Shown: in pieces, positions 22,948-34,139 of the stretch | How positions within the stretch are numbered: the first letter of the stretch is position 1 | Layout: each line of letters starts with the position of its first letter | Origin: Cryptomeria japonica | Lineage: Eukaryota; Streptophyta; Pinopsida; Cupressales; Cupressaceae | Assembly (NCBI RefSeq): GCF_030272615.1 | Contig: NC_081409.1 | Coordinates: 20,280,260 to 20,344,259 of the forward strand | Direction of reading: 5' to 3' | Length of the DNA: 64,000 nt | Program-made: the position numbers and the translations under genes | The notes under the pieces: generated by a model | Seen by the model: the letters and a program-made list of their open reading frames with translations, nothing else | Databases searched by the model: none | Told to the model about the DNA's origin: nothing

Positions 22948-24179
22948 TGTAGACACCTAAAAATGGTCAAACGCTTGCAAGGTCATACTTTAACATTTGC
23001 GCATTGCCTCATTTTAGGTTTTTGCGTCACATTAACATTTCTCCTATGATTCGCACTTGATCTTTATCATTTGCGAGCATTGAGTCATTCTTCTACATTC
23101 TTCATTCATCTCACTTTCGAATTTGGTCTTGTCGACAACAATCTTTAATCATGATTTTGGTCGATCTTTGTCCTTTTGTCAATCTTGTCATATTGCGATC
23201 GATTCATCATCGATCCTTGTCCTTTTTCAATCATGTCAATTTGGTCAATTTGTCATTGATTTTTGTCAACCAATTTCAATTAAATCATTTATCACATTGG
23301 TCATTTATCAATTCAAAATCATGATCGAATCGATATCAACTATCCTTTGTCAAGACCTAATTGTCATCCTTGCATTTCTAATTCATCTTCCAAGGTTTTA
23401 TGATTTATTCATTTAATCTTGTTTGGCATTTTCCCTCTAGGTTAAATAATTTATTTATTTATCCTAAGTCTTCTTGTCACAATTAAATGTTCATTTAATT
23501 GGCTAATTAATTCCTCCTATTTTTGTAAATTAATTAATGAATGAGAAATTATTAATTAATTTACCTATTTTTCATCAATTTTCTAATTTCCAAGTCATCA
23601 TTTCTAACCTAATTTTCTAATTTCTCCTAAATTCCTAAATGTCTATTTCTATTTCAAATTCTTGTCATAAATCTTTGCATAGCAATTTGTCATAGAATTT
23701 GTCATAAATTGTCATAAATCCTTGCATAGCAATTTGTCATAAACATGTCATAATTTTTCTATTCTTGATTTCAATTTCCATTCGAATCACTGTCATGCTA
23801 ATCTTGTCTTTTCTCCAATTTATCTATAAATTGGATGATTTTCTTCAATCAAATCCCTAATAATTAATAATCCCTATCAGGCTATCGAATTTATGCTTCT
23901 AGTACTCTTGAGCTTTTCATCAATGTCAATCTTGCTTTCAATTGTATGTGCACTTGTAGGTGAGATCCACAAATTCGTTTGAAGAGGAAAGAAGAACAAT
24001 GGAGCCACATGGAAGAAGCATCCAAATCGTCATCTGGTTTGCATGATCTTTGCTTTTGAATGCTTTGTTTTTATGTCTCTATTGAGTGTGCTTAGGATTA
24101 GATCATTGCAATGAATGCATTGGTGATTGAGCTATTACATTTATCTTATTTGTGATGATTTCCTATTTCCTAACATATA
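22948..24179 (+). repeat. G 5' LTR
   Basis: Begins TGTAGACACCTAAAAATGG. The end is set by comparison with 35371 and with the solo LTR end at 41257 (TACA; here TATA by mutation). It contains repeated TTTGTCATAAAT words near 23670-23760 and a TATA box. Confidence 0.93.
23825..23831 (+). promoter_or_regulatory. TATA box of the G LTR
   Basis: CTATAAATTGG sits about 350 bp before the LTR end. It is kept at 35017-35023 in the 3' LTR and in the diverged solo LTR near 40890, so it is probably the element promoter. Confidence 0.6.
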
Positions 24180-26237
24180 TTAATTGGTGAAACCGACGTG
24201 AACACTAACCATATAACCCTCTAACTGTGTTTTGGAGTGCTTTCAAGTTGATTTTGCAGGCCAAAAACCCAAAAACAGGGCCGTGTAGGGTATTCTGGAC
24301 ACTTCTGCGCCTGTGTCTTGCATCTTGCACCTCTGTCCTGCATCTTGCACTTGTGTAGGTGACATTTTGCGCTTGTGTCAGACATCTTGCGCCTGTGTCA
24401 TGAGTTCTGCGCTTGTGTAAAGTCCAGAACAGAGGTGAAAAATGCAGTGTTTACTTGAAATTTTTGGTGTTTTTGCATTCTGTTTTCTGTGCTTTGGATT
24501 TTGGTACTAATTATTTGTGCAGAATCTTGGCATATGCATGGCAAAGACTATAAATCAAACTACTAACATGTGTTATGCAGAATCGATGGTCAAAGACAAC
24601 AAATCAAACCTCTAACTTGGGTTTTGCAGGTTGCCTTGGAGAAACAACCAAACTTTTGTGTTTGTGTTTTTTAATTAGGCACTTAGTGATTTATAAATAG
24701 GATGGAATGAACATTTGTTTTCTTTGATTGTTGAGTGTGACATTGGAGTAGGAGAGTATGCTCTCATCCTTCTTAGGGTGATCAGAAATCCAGATCTTCG
24801 ATACCATGCTCGTGTCTTTGATTGTGTGTCTCCTTTAGAGGGCCTGCCTTCCCGACCACTTTGCTTTTGTAAGCAAGTGATAATCATGAGAAGGGAATGA
24901 CCCAAAGTGAGTACGGCTAGAATACCTTGGCATTCTAACTCACTATAAACAAATACCTGATGGGCGAAAGCTTTGAAGGAAGTGTTACGTGGGAATTGCA
25001 GTTACTTGGGAAGTGATGACCCTTGAAACTCTTTCTCATATCAACATCTAAGTAGGGCCTCTTGGTCTAAATCGTGCTTGCGTAACTATATTTGTTTGGT
25101 ATCTTGATGGGCTTAATGTCTCAATCACGCTTGTGTGACATCAAGGAGTAATGGTTAACAGAAATCCTTACTAAACACCTTGTTTTTAGAGGCCAAAAAA
25201 CCCTTCTAGTTGCTTGAGAAGGACAAATTCGGATACTTGGAAGAGATACTAAGTTCGCCATGGGGAGATTTCCATGGGGACTGATGCTTGGCTGCCCTGA
25301 GAAGTGAGTGCCGTGGAGGGGAGCCCGTGGGGTCAAGCATCTGTGTATTCTCCTTGAATCTCATAATGAGTCTACCTCTCAAGTACCTAATGTCTTTGCC
25401 TACCATAAGAAATGTGGAAATGCGCATGAGTGTCTTGAGTCTAAGTTGTAATATCTTGTATTCTTTGCTTGTCAAAATTTGAATTGCATCCCATTTCAAA
25501 AAGAAAAACAAATTGATCTAACATAAGATTAAGCACAAGAGACATTCATCCAACACAAGTTCAACAAAGTTCAAAACACATCTTCCAATATGATGATCAA
25601 ACATTGTTCCAAATCTTGTCTTAACATTCATGTCACTTACATTTAGGTTCATCCTAGGTTGCATTTTGCAAAGCTCATTGTCAAGTACCAAGGTTAGATT
25701 TCACCTAAGTCATACTCCTTTCAATAGGGGTCATCCATTTGCATGTGTCCTCTTGCATTAGAGTCATATCATTGTCATACATTTATATTTGCATACCCTA
25801 AGTCTCTTCATTAAGCTTAAGTCATTATCATATCATAGCAATTGTCTCTTTGCATATAGTGTCAAAACTAGGTCTTGTCATACTTGAGTAATCCAAATCT
25901 TTGATAAACCTTTAGTCATTGTTAAGAAGTCTAGACCTTATCAAATCTTTTGTCCTTTTGTCATCAATATCATTTCGCCAAACCTAGCTTAGTATCCAAG
26001 CATATAGGGGAGACATTGTCATCTTGTCCTTTGTCAATTAAGTCCTTTTGTCCTTTGAGGTCTAGACATCATTTCAATTTCCTAAAGGTCTCTTTTAGAT
26101 TTGCATTCATAAGTTTGTCAAAATCTTCAAAAACAACCAAAAACATAGATTGCACTCTTGCCATAGATTGCATCTTCATGTATTTAGTTTGCATTTAGCT
26201 GCATATCATACATTATCCTTGAAAAATTCCAAAAATA
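24180..26237 (+). other. G 5' leader with primer-site candidate
   Basis: Two kilobases without a convincing gene. ATTGGTGAAACCGACGTGAA (24183-24202) directly follows the LTR and is the likely primer site. I could not match it to a tRNA with confidence. A cluster of TGCGCYTGTGT motifs follows at 24303-24420. A TATA-like TTTATAAATAGG occurs near 24690. Confidence 0.5.
24303..24420 (+). repeat. G 5' motif cluster (TGCGCYTGTGT)
   Basis: About six spaced copies of TGCGCCTGTGT/TGCGCTTGTGT or near forms (TGCACCTCTGT, TGCACTTGTGT) occur at 10-20 bp intervals, separated by CATCT-like words. The same motif recurs in the 3' cluster at 33493-33606. Confidence 0.75.
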
Positions 26238-29069
26238 TTGCATTTGCATAGTGACATGTCTATTGAAACAAGGTTCCAAGAACCAATGATGCAACAAAGT
26301 TTGACGTATCAACCGACAATGCAATCGAATTTTAATCCAATGCAATCACAATTCTATCCAACCCAAAAACAAAGCAATATTGGTCAAACTTACAATGATG
26401 ATGTAAATGTCCAAATACTAAAACTAGAGGAGAAACTAGCTCAAGAAAATGAGATATTGGAACAAAGATTGAAAAACATTCAAAAGAATAGATCACAAAT
26501 GTCCAAAATGTTTCGAAAACTTCCAGGTCGAAATCCAAATATTGAGCCAATTGATGTCAAATCTCTTCTTGAACGATCAGACATACCAGCTCTCCTCTCC
26601 CAAATAGAGATGATGAAACAATTTCAAGAAAAGAGACAACATCAATTTCAACATTATGTGCCTCCACAACAAGAACAAGAAGGTGTTTACTATCAATCAG
26701 ATTTTCAACCAATACAACCAATGGTTCAACCAATTGTTCAACATATACAACCAACACAACCAATGGTTCAATTTCAACAATATGTCCAACCAACTATACA
26801 ATGTCAACAAATAGTTCAACCAATGGTGGAATATCAACAAGTTCAATCAACATATCAATGTCAACAACTCCAACCAAACATTCAAAAACAAAGGTTGCAG
26901 CACACACCAACCCATGTCTCAAGCATGTCGGAACAATTGAATCAAGTCCAATATCAAAACATGACATCAAACCAAGACCAAATTCTTGCCAAACAAGTTC
27001 AAATTCTAGATACAACTATGTCAAAACCTCAAAAGAAAGGTGGCTTTATTGCAATGATCTTAAGGAAACGACCAAGTGAGTTCTTTGAGGAAGATCAAAA
27101 TAATACAATTCTGTCTAGCAATGCCTCATCCCCTTGCAAGCAAATTGACTCTCCAGTGGCATCTATCCCTACACCTTTAGAAGTTTCACAGGAACCTTCC
27201 ATATTGTCCTCCTCAAACAATACCCCCAAGGATGCAATTGCCCAAGAGCTATCCATAATTGATTGCCACGATCATCCAATTCATGATGCACATCCTTGTC
27301 ATGTTTCAGAAATACAAGACCCAATGCCACCATGAACTTTATTGCCATTACCTATTTTAGAGGACCCCATTCGAAGTCACTCTTCCTCATGTTCAAGCAT
27401 TGATTCCTTGCCAGAATCCATCACAAATGTTCAAAGTGCATCCCCTTCATGCCAAATCATTGATCCCTTGCCAGAATCCCCCATGCATATCCAAAGTCCA
27501 ACCCCATGTCAAGAGGATAATTTAGAGCATGAAGAAATGTGTCTTAAAACAGATCAAGATCAAGATCTCGAAACCTTATCATCCCATCCAATTGTTGACC
27601 AGGACCCCATGTTCCCAGACACTCAGGACGATTCCCCTATTCTTGTCCATCCTATCCAAAGTCCTATTGACACTCCATTCCTCGAGCAAGATCAGGATAT
27701 CCCAGTCCATCCAATCCCAAATGATCCCCTTCCATTTCATGAACACAATGTCCTTTCAAATCCCATTGACATTCCACTTTTTAAGAAAGATCAAGATATC
27801 CCTTCCATCCTTTCCGATGATCCCATTGAAAGTCAAGAGCAAAGCAATTTTAAAGAGGAATCCAATGATCTTCCTCGTCAAGATCAAAGTATCCTTCCAA
27901 ATTCATTTCCAACACAAGACCCTATCATTCCTTCAGATCCTCCACAAGATCCACTTGTTCCTCCATCTCCTTGTCTTAATGCTCCATATACACTCCAAGA
28001 TCGCATTTCTTTTGATGATCCCATTATTTCTCCCATTCCATCTCTTGAAGAGCCTATCATTGAACCATGTCCATTACACAATCCTAGTCCCCCTCATGAT
28101 TCTAACGTGTCAGTGCAAGATGTTCATGAACCCTTGACATGCATAATGGGTTCTTCCACTTTGGTGCAATCCGATCCACTTCAAGATCTCATTATTTCTC
28201 TCATATCATATCCACCTCATAATGGACTCGCGTCTTCGTCCCAAAGAAAAGAGTCTCCTACAAGTCAAGATATTCATAAAGGCAAAGGAGTAGACCTCCA
28301 TGAGCAAGAACCCCTTCATATCAAAGAATATACTAATGTTCATGGCTACAGGGCTCACACTCAAGGCGTTGGTATCCCTTCAAAGTCAAAATCCAAATGT
28401 CCACCTTCCCCATCATCCCTTCCATCCATTCTAGGTCCCTATATCCCTCCATCTCCTATGCAACATCAGCAAAGGTACACATCCTTGAGTAAATTCCATC
28501 CATACAAAAGAACTCCATTTCATTCATATCCATCCTTGCATTCCTTTCCTCCTCCAAGCAATTTGGATGTCAAGTATAAAAGTCATAAGTCTAAAAATCC
28601 ACATGTATTCAAGGATCAACATGTCAAATATAATCGACATGTCAAAACAAAGAGCAATATGATCTATAAAGAAAAAGAAATATCCAAAAGGCCACAAAGG
28701 CCCACTGAGCAAAATAAAGCAAAGTCAAAATATATATGGGTTCCTAAATCCCTTGTACAAGCAATGCACTCCAAGGAACCACAAAAGCATGAAAAATCAA
28801 AAACCATGTGGATCCCTAAGAAGCTCCTTGAAGCACAAAAAGAAACATCCAACTTGGCATCCAAAATTGCTATTCCTCCATTCAAACCTTCCAAGTCTAT
28901 TCCTCCATCACCTTCTTCATCCGTTTTGGGCCCTTATGTCCCAAAATCCATAGCCTTTCCTCCATCTAAATCTCACAATCTGAGATCCATTTTTCCTCCA
29001 TCAGTCCATCACCCCTCAAGGTGTGTGCCAATGTTGATCTTGCCTTCATTTCCATCCACTCAAGAATAG
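26238..29069 (+). pseudogene. G long ORF: Gln-rich then Pro/Ser-rich protein, one in-frame TGA
   Basis: One frame of about 943 codons from the ATG at 26238 to 29069 is broken only by TGA at 27333-27335. Residues 1-60 are Gln/Asn/Met-rich. Residues 55-100 form a Glu/Lys-rich likely coiled coil. Residues 140-235 are Gln/Pro repeats (QP, VQP units). The downstream part is Pro/Ser/Asp-rich with many DPI and PIP units. It ends in a basic region with paired repeats: SILGPYIPPS/SVLGPYVPKS, and KYIWVPKSLVQA/KTMWIPKKLLEA. There is no capsid, zinc-knuckle or enzyme motif. It occupies the gag-pol position and may replace or derive from Gag. Family unknown. Confidence 0.65.
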
Positions 29070-29400
29070 TTCTTCCAATACCCTATCCATTATCCAATGC
29101 ATATTTTCCATCCTTCGATCCCTTTGATTCAATCCTTTGCATAAATCCTTGCCTTAGTTTCATCTCTTTTTCTATGTCCTTATCCTACCAACGTCTTTGA
29201 GCATACTTTTAAAGGTCATGGTCCATTTTTTTTTTAAGGCTACTATCCAAAAAAAAAAAAAGACGCTTGAGTCCTTCCATCCCCTATCATGTGTCCATCT
29301 TCTATTGAAAAACTCAAAAAATCAAAAAGCTCAAAAAAAGTGCAAAAAAAAAAAAGACAAAAGAAAAAGAAAAAAAGTAAAGAAAAATAATTCGTTCACT
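29070..29400. other. G region after the long ORF, A-rich
   Basis: No gene. Bases 29250-29395 are A-rich low complexity with an 81-codon Lys-rich frame that is not credible as a protein. Confidence 0.6.
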
Positions 29401-29463
29401 GGTGAAAACCTAGCAAACAGGCACCTTGGGCAAGTACCATGATGAAAACCTGGCAAACAGGCG
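29401..29463 (+). repeat. Two GTGAAAAC-hairpin modules in G
   Basis: GGTGAAAAC then CCTAGCAAACAGG then CACC (29401-29425), and GATGAAAAC then CCTGGCAAACAGG then CGTC (29440-29464). The stems are CCT/AGG and CCTG/CAGG. The spacer GGGCAAGTACCATG is the same as between two modules of T (6383-6397, minus strand). Same relative place in both elements: after the sense ORFs. Confidence 0.75.
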
Positions 29464-29464
29464 T

Positions 29465-31651
29465 CATGCGTAATTTATGAACTTCTTGCACAATCACACT
29501 TGGGGGTAGTTTTCCTCCTTCATATCCTATTGCCCTTCATTATCCTATCATACCATGTCATTACCCTTCCCTGTCCTATCATCCCTCATGTTCATTTTCC
29601 CTTTCCACCTTTGATCTTGACAAGGCTGACGATCGTCATGAGCATCATGCATCTTGTTTGCAGCTTTTAGTCCATCATAGCTTTTGGTCTTTATCCATTT
29701 GCTTATTATAACAATTCATTCATATTCCCTAGCTTATTGCAACTTTCTGCCACTATCCCTTAGCCAATCTTGACCTTCAATCCATGTCCCTTATCCATTC
29801 TTGGTCTTGCTTATCCTATCCATGTCTTATCACTATCCATACACTCTTTTTCTATCTCTTGATCTTGATCTGACATAAGGACACAAAATTTAAAACATGT
29901 TTTTCAAAAACCTCTTGACATGTCCCTCATCCCATGTTCCTGCTTTACATTGTCATATCCAGTCTCTTGTCCTATCACGCAATAGCCCTTGAAAATTGCA
30001 TCCGTATTGTCTCCACGATAAAAGGCCTTTGTCTTCCCTCTATCCACCATCATTTTAGCAAGCCTATTTATTCACCTGTCATATTCCTTGCCTTGCTAGA
30101 CACTGGGGGCAAAGTCATTAAAAACTAAAAAACAAAAAAAAATTAAAATGTCCTAAAAAAATTTCATAAAAAAATTGAAAAATGTCCTAAAAAAATCTCA
30201 AAAACATTTAAAAATGTCCTGAAAAAAATCTCAAAAAAATCGAATAATGTCCTGAAAAAATATCTAAAAATTAAAAAAATGAAAATCCCTAAAAATCGAA
30301 TAATGTCCTGAAAAAATATCTAAAAATTAAAAAAATGAAAATCCCTAAAAATCATAAAAAGTCCTGAAAAAATGAACACAAAAAATTTTCAAAACATTAA
30401 AATCCAAAAACACGCATTTTGCAATAATTATTCCTTTTGTGCATTAGACAGCTCACTGAGTATACATCCAACAACTCGCAATCAAACATTGTGCTTTAAT
30501 GAAATCATGCTTTAACAGATGACCTTTTTCAATCAAATCAAACATTCAAACTGATCAAAATTGTCTTATCAATCAAATATCAACATCAAAATCATTTGTC
30601 CTTGTTACTGCTATCATGGGTCTTATACAGGATGTGGTATACTCGAAACCAGACTGTGTCTTGTCTTAGACGGGGTACCGCATTTCCTGAAATCAGACAG
30701 CATGATCGTCCTATTAGCACTTTCAACTTTTGACAATGAAGATCAAGATGTTTGTCTGATTTGCTTGAATTTGTGTATCTTATCTTTTTATTGATTTATC
30801 TTTGGCTTCGATCATGTTCCTATGTTGCTCAATGATGTCACTGAGTGATTTAGAGTGACCAGGATGGATCATGGTCCTTTTTTTTTTTATTGTGAGTGTT
30901 GCTTGTCTATGATGTGTCTGTCTTTTGCAAAAAGGGTTGCATTTCAGCTCTGGCTTTCAATGCCATGATGCTATGCATCCATTTTGCTACATAAAAATAA
31001 AGGTTCTCACCTACAAAGTGCATTACTGAAAGCAAGTTTTTCGTCATCTCTAACTGCCCTCTATCTCATTTCTTACTAACATTTCTTCCGTTAGTCCGGA
31101 TAGTCAGTTCGATCTAGTGCTCCGATAATCCAAACACATATGCTGCATCCTACATCCATTTGGTTAGTACATTTGCATCACACATCACATCACATATTAT
31201 ATCAAGCATTTTATCCATTTCATTTCATAAATACATCAAAAATACATAAAAATGCATTCATACATGTTCATAAACAAGTACATAAGTCATCCATACATAG
31301 CAAAATAACTACAAATCATAACACATTGCAACCCATCATATCGATGCATTTCATATCACATATCATAATAATATCGGAGTACAAAATCGGACTATCTGTC
31401 CTAAGTATGGCCCACAGGCTGACTACAAAATGTCAAACTACATAATGTCCACTGTCTGTCATAAGAAGCACGTGCCTCTGTCACTGGGTGCTCCCTCTGT
31501 CCTCCTCATCCCTACCATGTCTCGCAGATGATGTCCCTCCTGGTCCTAGCTGCGGTGGTCTCATAGGTCCACTCACCCCCATACTGCTCAATGACCTCCG
31601 AGAGCATGACCTGCTCTCTATCCTCGATTGTGCCCGATACGAAGGTGCTCT
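29465..31651. repeat. G 3' non-coding region with A-rich tandem repeat
   Basis: No convincing gene. Bases 30115-30410 are an A-rich minisatellite built on GTCCTGAAAAAAT-like words. A 56-bp unit is perfectly or nearly repeated (30241 and 30297). The remaining sequence has short frames without motifs. It holds the 3' flank of the antisense PMD gene. Confidence 0.7.
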
Positions 31652-33322
31652 CTACTTCGGTGGAACTGCACTCTCATATAGTGTCCTCCAATATAGTCTC
31701 TCCTCCCCGGTCTCTACCAGCATCTGTGCCATCTCTCGTGCACTGGCATCCCTAATCGACCCAATGAACTCAGTGACTCTCTGTCCCTCTCGCTGTGCCT
31801 GAGCTATGGCTGTATCTTGAGCCTCTGTGAGTCTAGCTATCTCTGCTCTGAACTGCTCATGTTGTCTCTCCAATGTCACAATATAGTCTTGCTGACTTGC
31901 TATAGTAGCCCTGCATATCTCCATCTCCTCTGTCCTAGCTGTCTCCGGCTCTATAGGAATATCCTGCAATGTCTCCTGATCAGCTAAGTCTGGCTCCTCA
32001 TCATCCTCCCCACTATCATCTCCGTCATCATCCTCCCCACCATCATCCTCATCTCCCTCATCCTCATCTCCGTCATCATCATCACCCTCGTCATCCTCCT
32101 CATCCTCATCATCTCCCTCCTCTCCTATGAGTGGGAAGTCCTCCTGTCTCCTAGGTACTGGAATGTCAGGATCCGTCAAAGGCACTGGCCGTCATTGTGC
32201 AAACCATGTCTCATACTCCTCTATCATCCTAGCATCTACCACATCTGACCACCAATCCCACTGTCTCTGCTATAGCTGTGCAAAGTCAGCATATGCTATG
32301 TGTGGCTGAATCATACTACCCCACTGACTCGTCTCTCTGTGAGATCGGGCAAAGCATGCCATCCTCCTAGGTACATCCTGTGTCTCTCCAAAATGTCGTC
32401 TGACCCTCTCTGGCAGGTACATCTCAATCACTCTCTGGTGGTTCACTGGTCACCCAATCAGGTACCTCTCCTGTCTGCAATATGGTAGTTCCTCATGATC
32501 ATCTGACCATCTGGGGCAATCTCGATATGGCCTCCATATGAACTCTCTCAGTCTGTCTAGCTCATGTCGCCAGTATAATATGTATCCAAAAGGACCCTGT
32601 CTCAGTGCTCCACCATAGCAATACACATATGGTCAGTGTGGTACAACCTGTCTATCTGTAATCGGTCGACATATAGCTATGTGCTCAAATGCCCATACCT
32701 GAAGCAATGTGACTCCACAGCTCAGCGTCTGCACTCCCTGATATGCTATCTGATGTAGCTGGAAATACAACATAGCAAGTACACATGGTCCCCATGCGTA
32801 CACTATCCCCTCTGTCGCCATCTGCTCTAGTACTCTTCCCCAGCCAATAGGGAATCCATGTCCTCGTCTATCCCCTGCTAGAAGACATGCTATCACAACT
32901 GCTATCACCACATATCGTCGGTCATACTCGGCAGCCATGCTCTCCCAGCCGATCTCCCTCTCGACAATGTCCAGATCGTCTATGTCGCACTCAAATAGCC
33001 TGCACAATGCATCTCTACCTGTCACTGGGTCGTACTCTATCATCTCCCCATGTATCGGAATGCGGAGGATGCACCATACATGCTCTAGAGTCACCGTCGC
33101 CTCTCCAGTCGCCAAATGGAAAGAGGAGGTCTCCGAATGCCATCGCTCTACCAATGCGGTAAGCAATCCTGTGTTTGCCCTAATCTCAGGCATGTATGTG
33201 ATGTAATATATCCCCAGTCCTGCTAATGTGTCTCTCTCTGTGCTCCTGAGTCTATGACGTAGCATGAAGCAGTCAGGTCGATTCTCTCGCGTGATCAATG
33301 GATACTGTCGACTCTGCATCAC
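31652..33322 (-). pseudogene. Antisense PMD-domain gene of G (557-codon frame, four stops)
   Basis: A single minus-strand frame of 557 codons contains four nonsense codons (near 32633, 32450, 32270 and 32190) and no frameshift. Residues about 35-230 are a plant mobile domain: YMPEIRANTGLLTALVERWH, SFHLATGEATVTLEHV, LRIPIHGEMIEYD, and later GWGRVLEQM. The next part has EMYLPERVRRHFG, typical of the region after PMD. Then comes a long Asp/Glu/Gly acidic tract (about residues 395-450) and a C-terminal coiled coil ending near 31655. PMD proteins of plants act in the nucleus in gene and transposon silencing. It lies antisense beside the 3' LTR, as in T. Confidence 0.85.
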
Positions 33323-33492
33323 AATCGGGGCATCTTTTTGTCAGTTTTAGGGTTTGCTCCTATGGGGTGCATATCCTCATTTTCGTGTCTAACTCAGGGT
33401 GTTTTTCATCTACATTGGCCTATCCTACCCTTCTCCCCCCTTGTCAGGTCATTTGCATGCAGTTTCGAATCAAAAGTGAGTCATTTATGGAC

Positions 33493-33606
33493 TCTTGCGC
33501 CTGTGTCATAGAAACTGCGCTTGTGTTAGGTAAATTGCGCTTGTGTCTTCCTACACAAGCACAGAACACCTGACACAAGCGCATAATTAGACCACACAAG
33601 CACAGA
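33493..33606. repeat. G 3' motif cluster, direct and inverted TGCGCYTGTGT copies
   Basis: Three direct copies (near 33496, 33519 and 33537) face three inverted copies (ACACAAGCACA near 33554, ACACAAGCGCA near 33572, ACACAAGCACA near 33594). CTTGTGT and ACACAAG pair around CTTCCT as a perfect hairpin. It lies 170 bp upstream of the PMD start on the minus strand, and so could belong to its promoter or leader. Confidence 0.75.
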
Positions 33607-34120
33607 AGTCCTCTTTTGCATCCCTTGTGGGCCCCGCAATGTCCCGCAAACGAGTCAAATTCATGAAATTGAAAACATGGGTTTTTGAGATCCATACCGC
33701 TGCTCCTGTGTCATCCGGTCGTCTGAATGTGCGTACACGTTCTCCAAGGTGATCCACCATTGGAATGTTTGCCATCTCTCTACAAGTGTCCTTGTCCAGA
33801 GCAACAAATCTTCCTCTTTAGCTAGTGCAAATGAGCAATTTTCCATCTCTTGGTCTCATTTATATCTCTTTGTCATTGCATAGATGGAAGTGCATCCTCT
33901 CCATCTTATGTTGGTCGCGGTCTTGTGCACCTTACATTGCTTGTCCGTCATGCATTCGATCTCCGATTGTTAGTCCGTTTGATCCTATCATTTTTATCGA
34001 TCAATTGGCCTCTTTTCTGCATGTTTCCGGCCAATTCCTCGAGGGGGCATGCATATGTCATTGTCAGTTGTCTGGGGCATTTAAGTTATTGTTCTTTGAA
34101 ACAACGCTTAAAATCGCATT
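33607..34120. other. G region between motif cluster and polypurine tract
   Basis: No gene recognised. Short overlapping frames on both strands lack motifs. Confidence 0.4.
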
Positions 34121-34125
34121 GTCTC

Positions 34126-34139
34126 AAAGAGGGGCAAAA
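34126..34139 (+). other. G polypurine tract
   Basis: AAAGAGGGGCAAAA directly before the 3' LTR. Its reverse complement is at 3322-3335 in T. It sets the plus orientation of G. Confidence 0.9.

Noticed and set aside
23123-23416. Phe/Ile/Ser-rich frame in the G LTR, repeated at 34249-34608
   Set aside because: The two are alike because the LTRs are nearly identical. Composition reflects TTGTCAT-type repeats, and the frame is not kept in the solo LTR.
27529-28137. 202-codon plus-strand frame overlapping the G ORF
   Set aside because: A second frame of the same Pro/Ser-rich repeat sequence, giving a Leu/Ile/Phe/Lys-rich translation with no motif.
31488-31802. 104-codon plus-strand frame
   Set aside because: Shadow of the coiled-coil end of the antisense PMD gene on the other strand.
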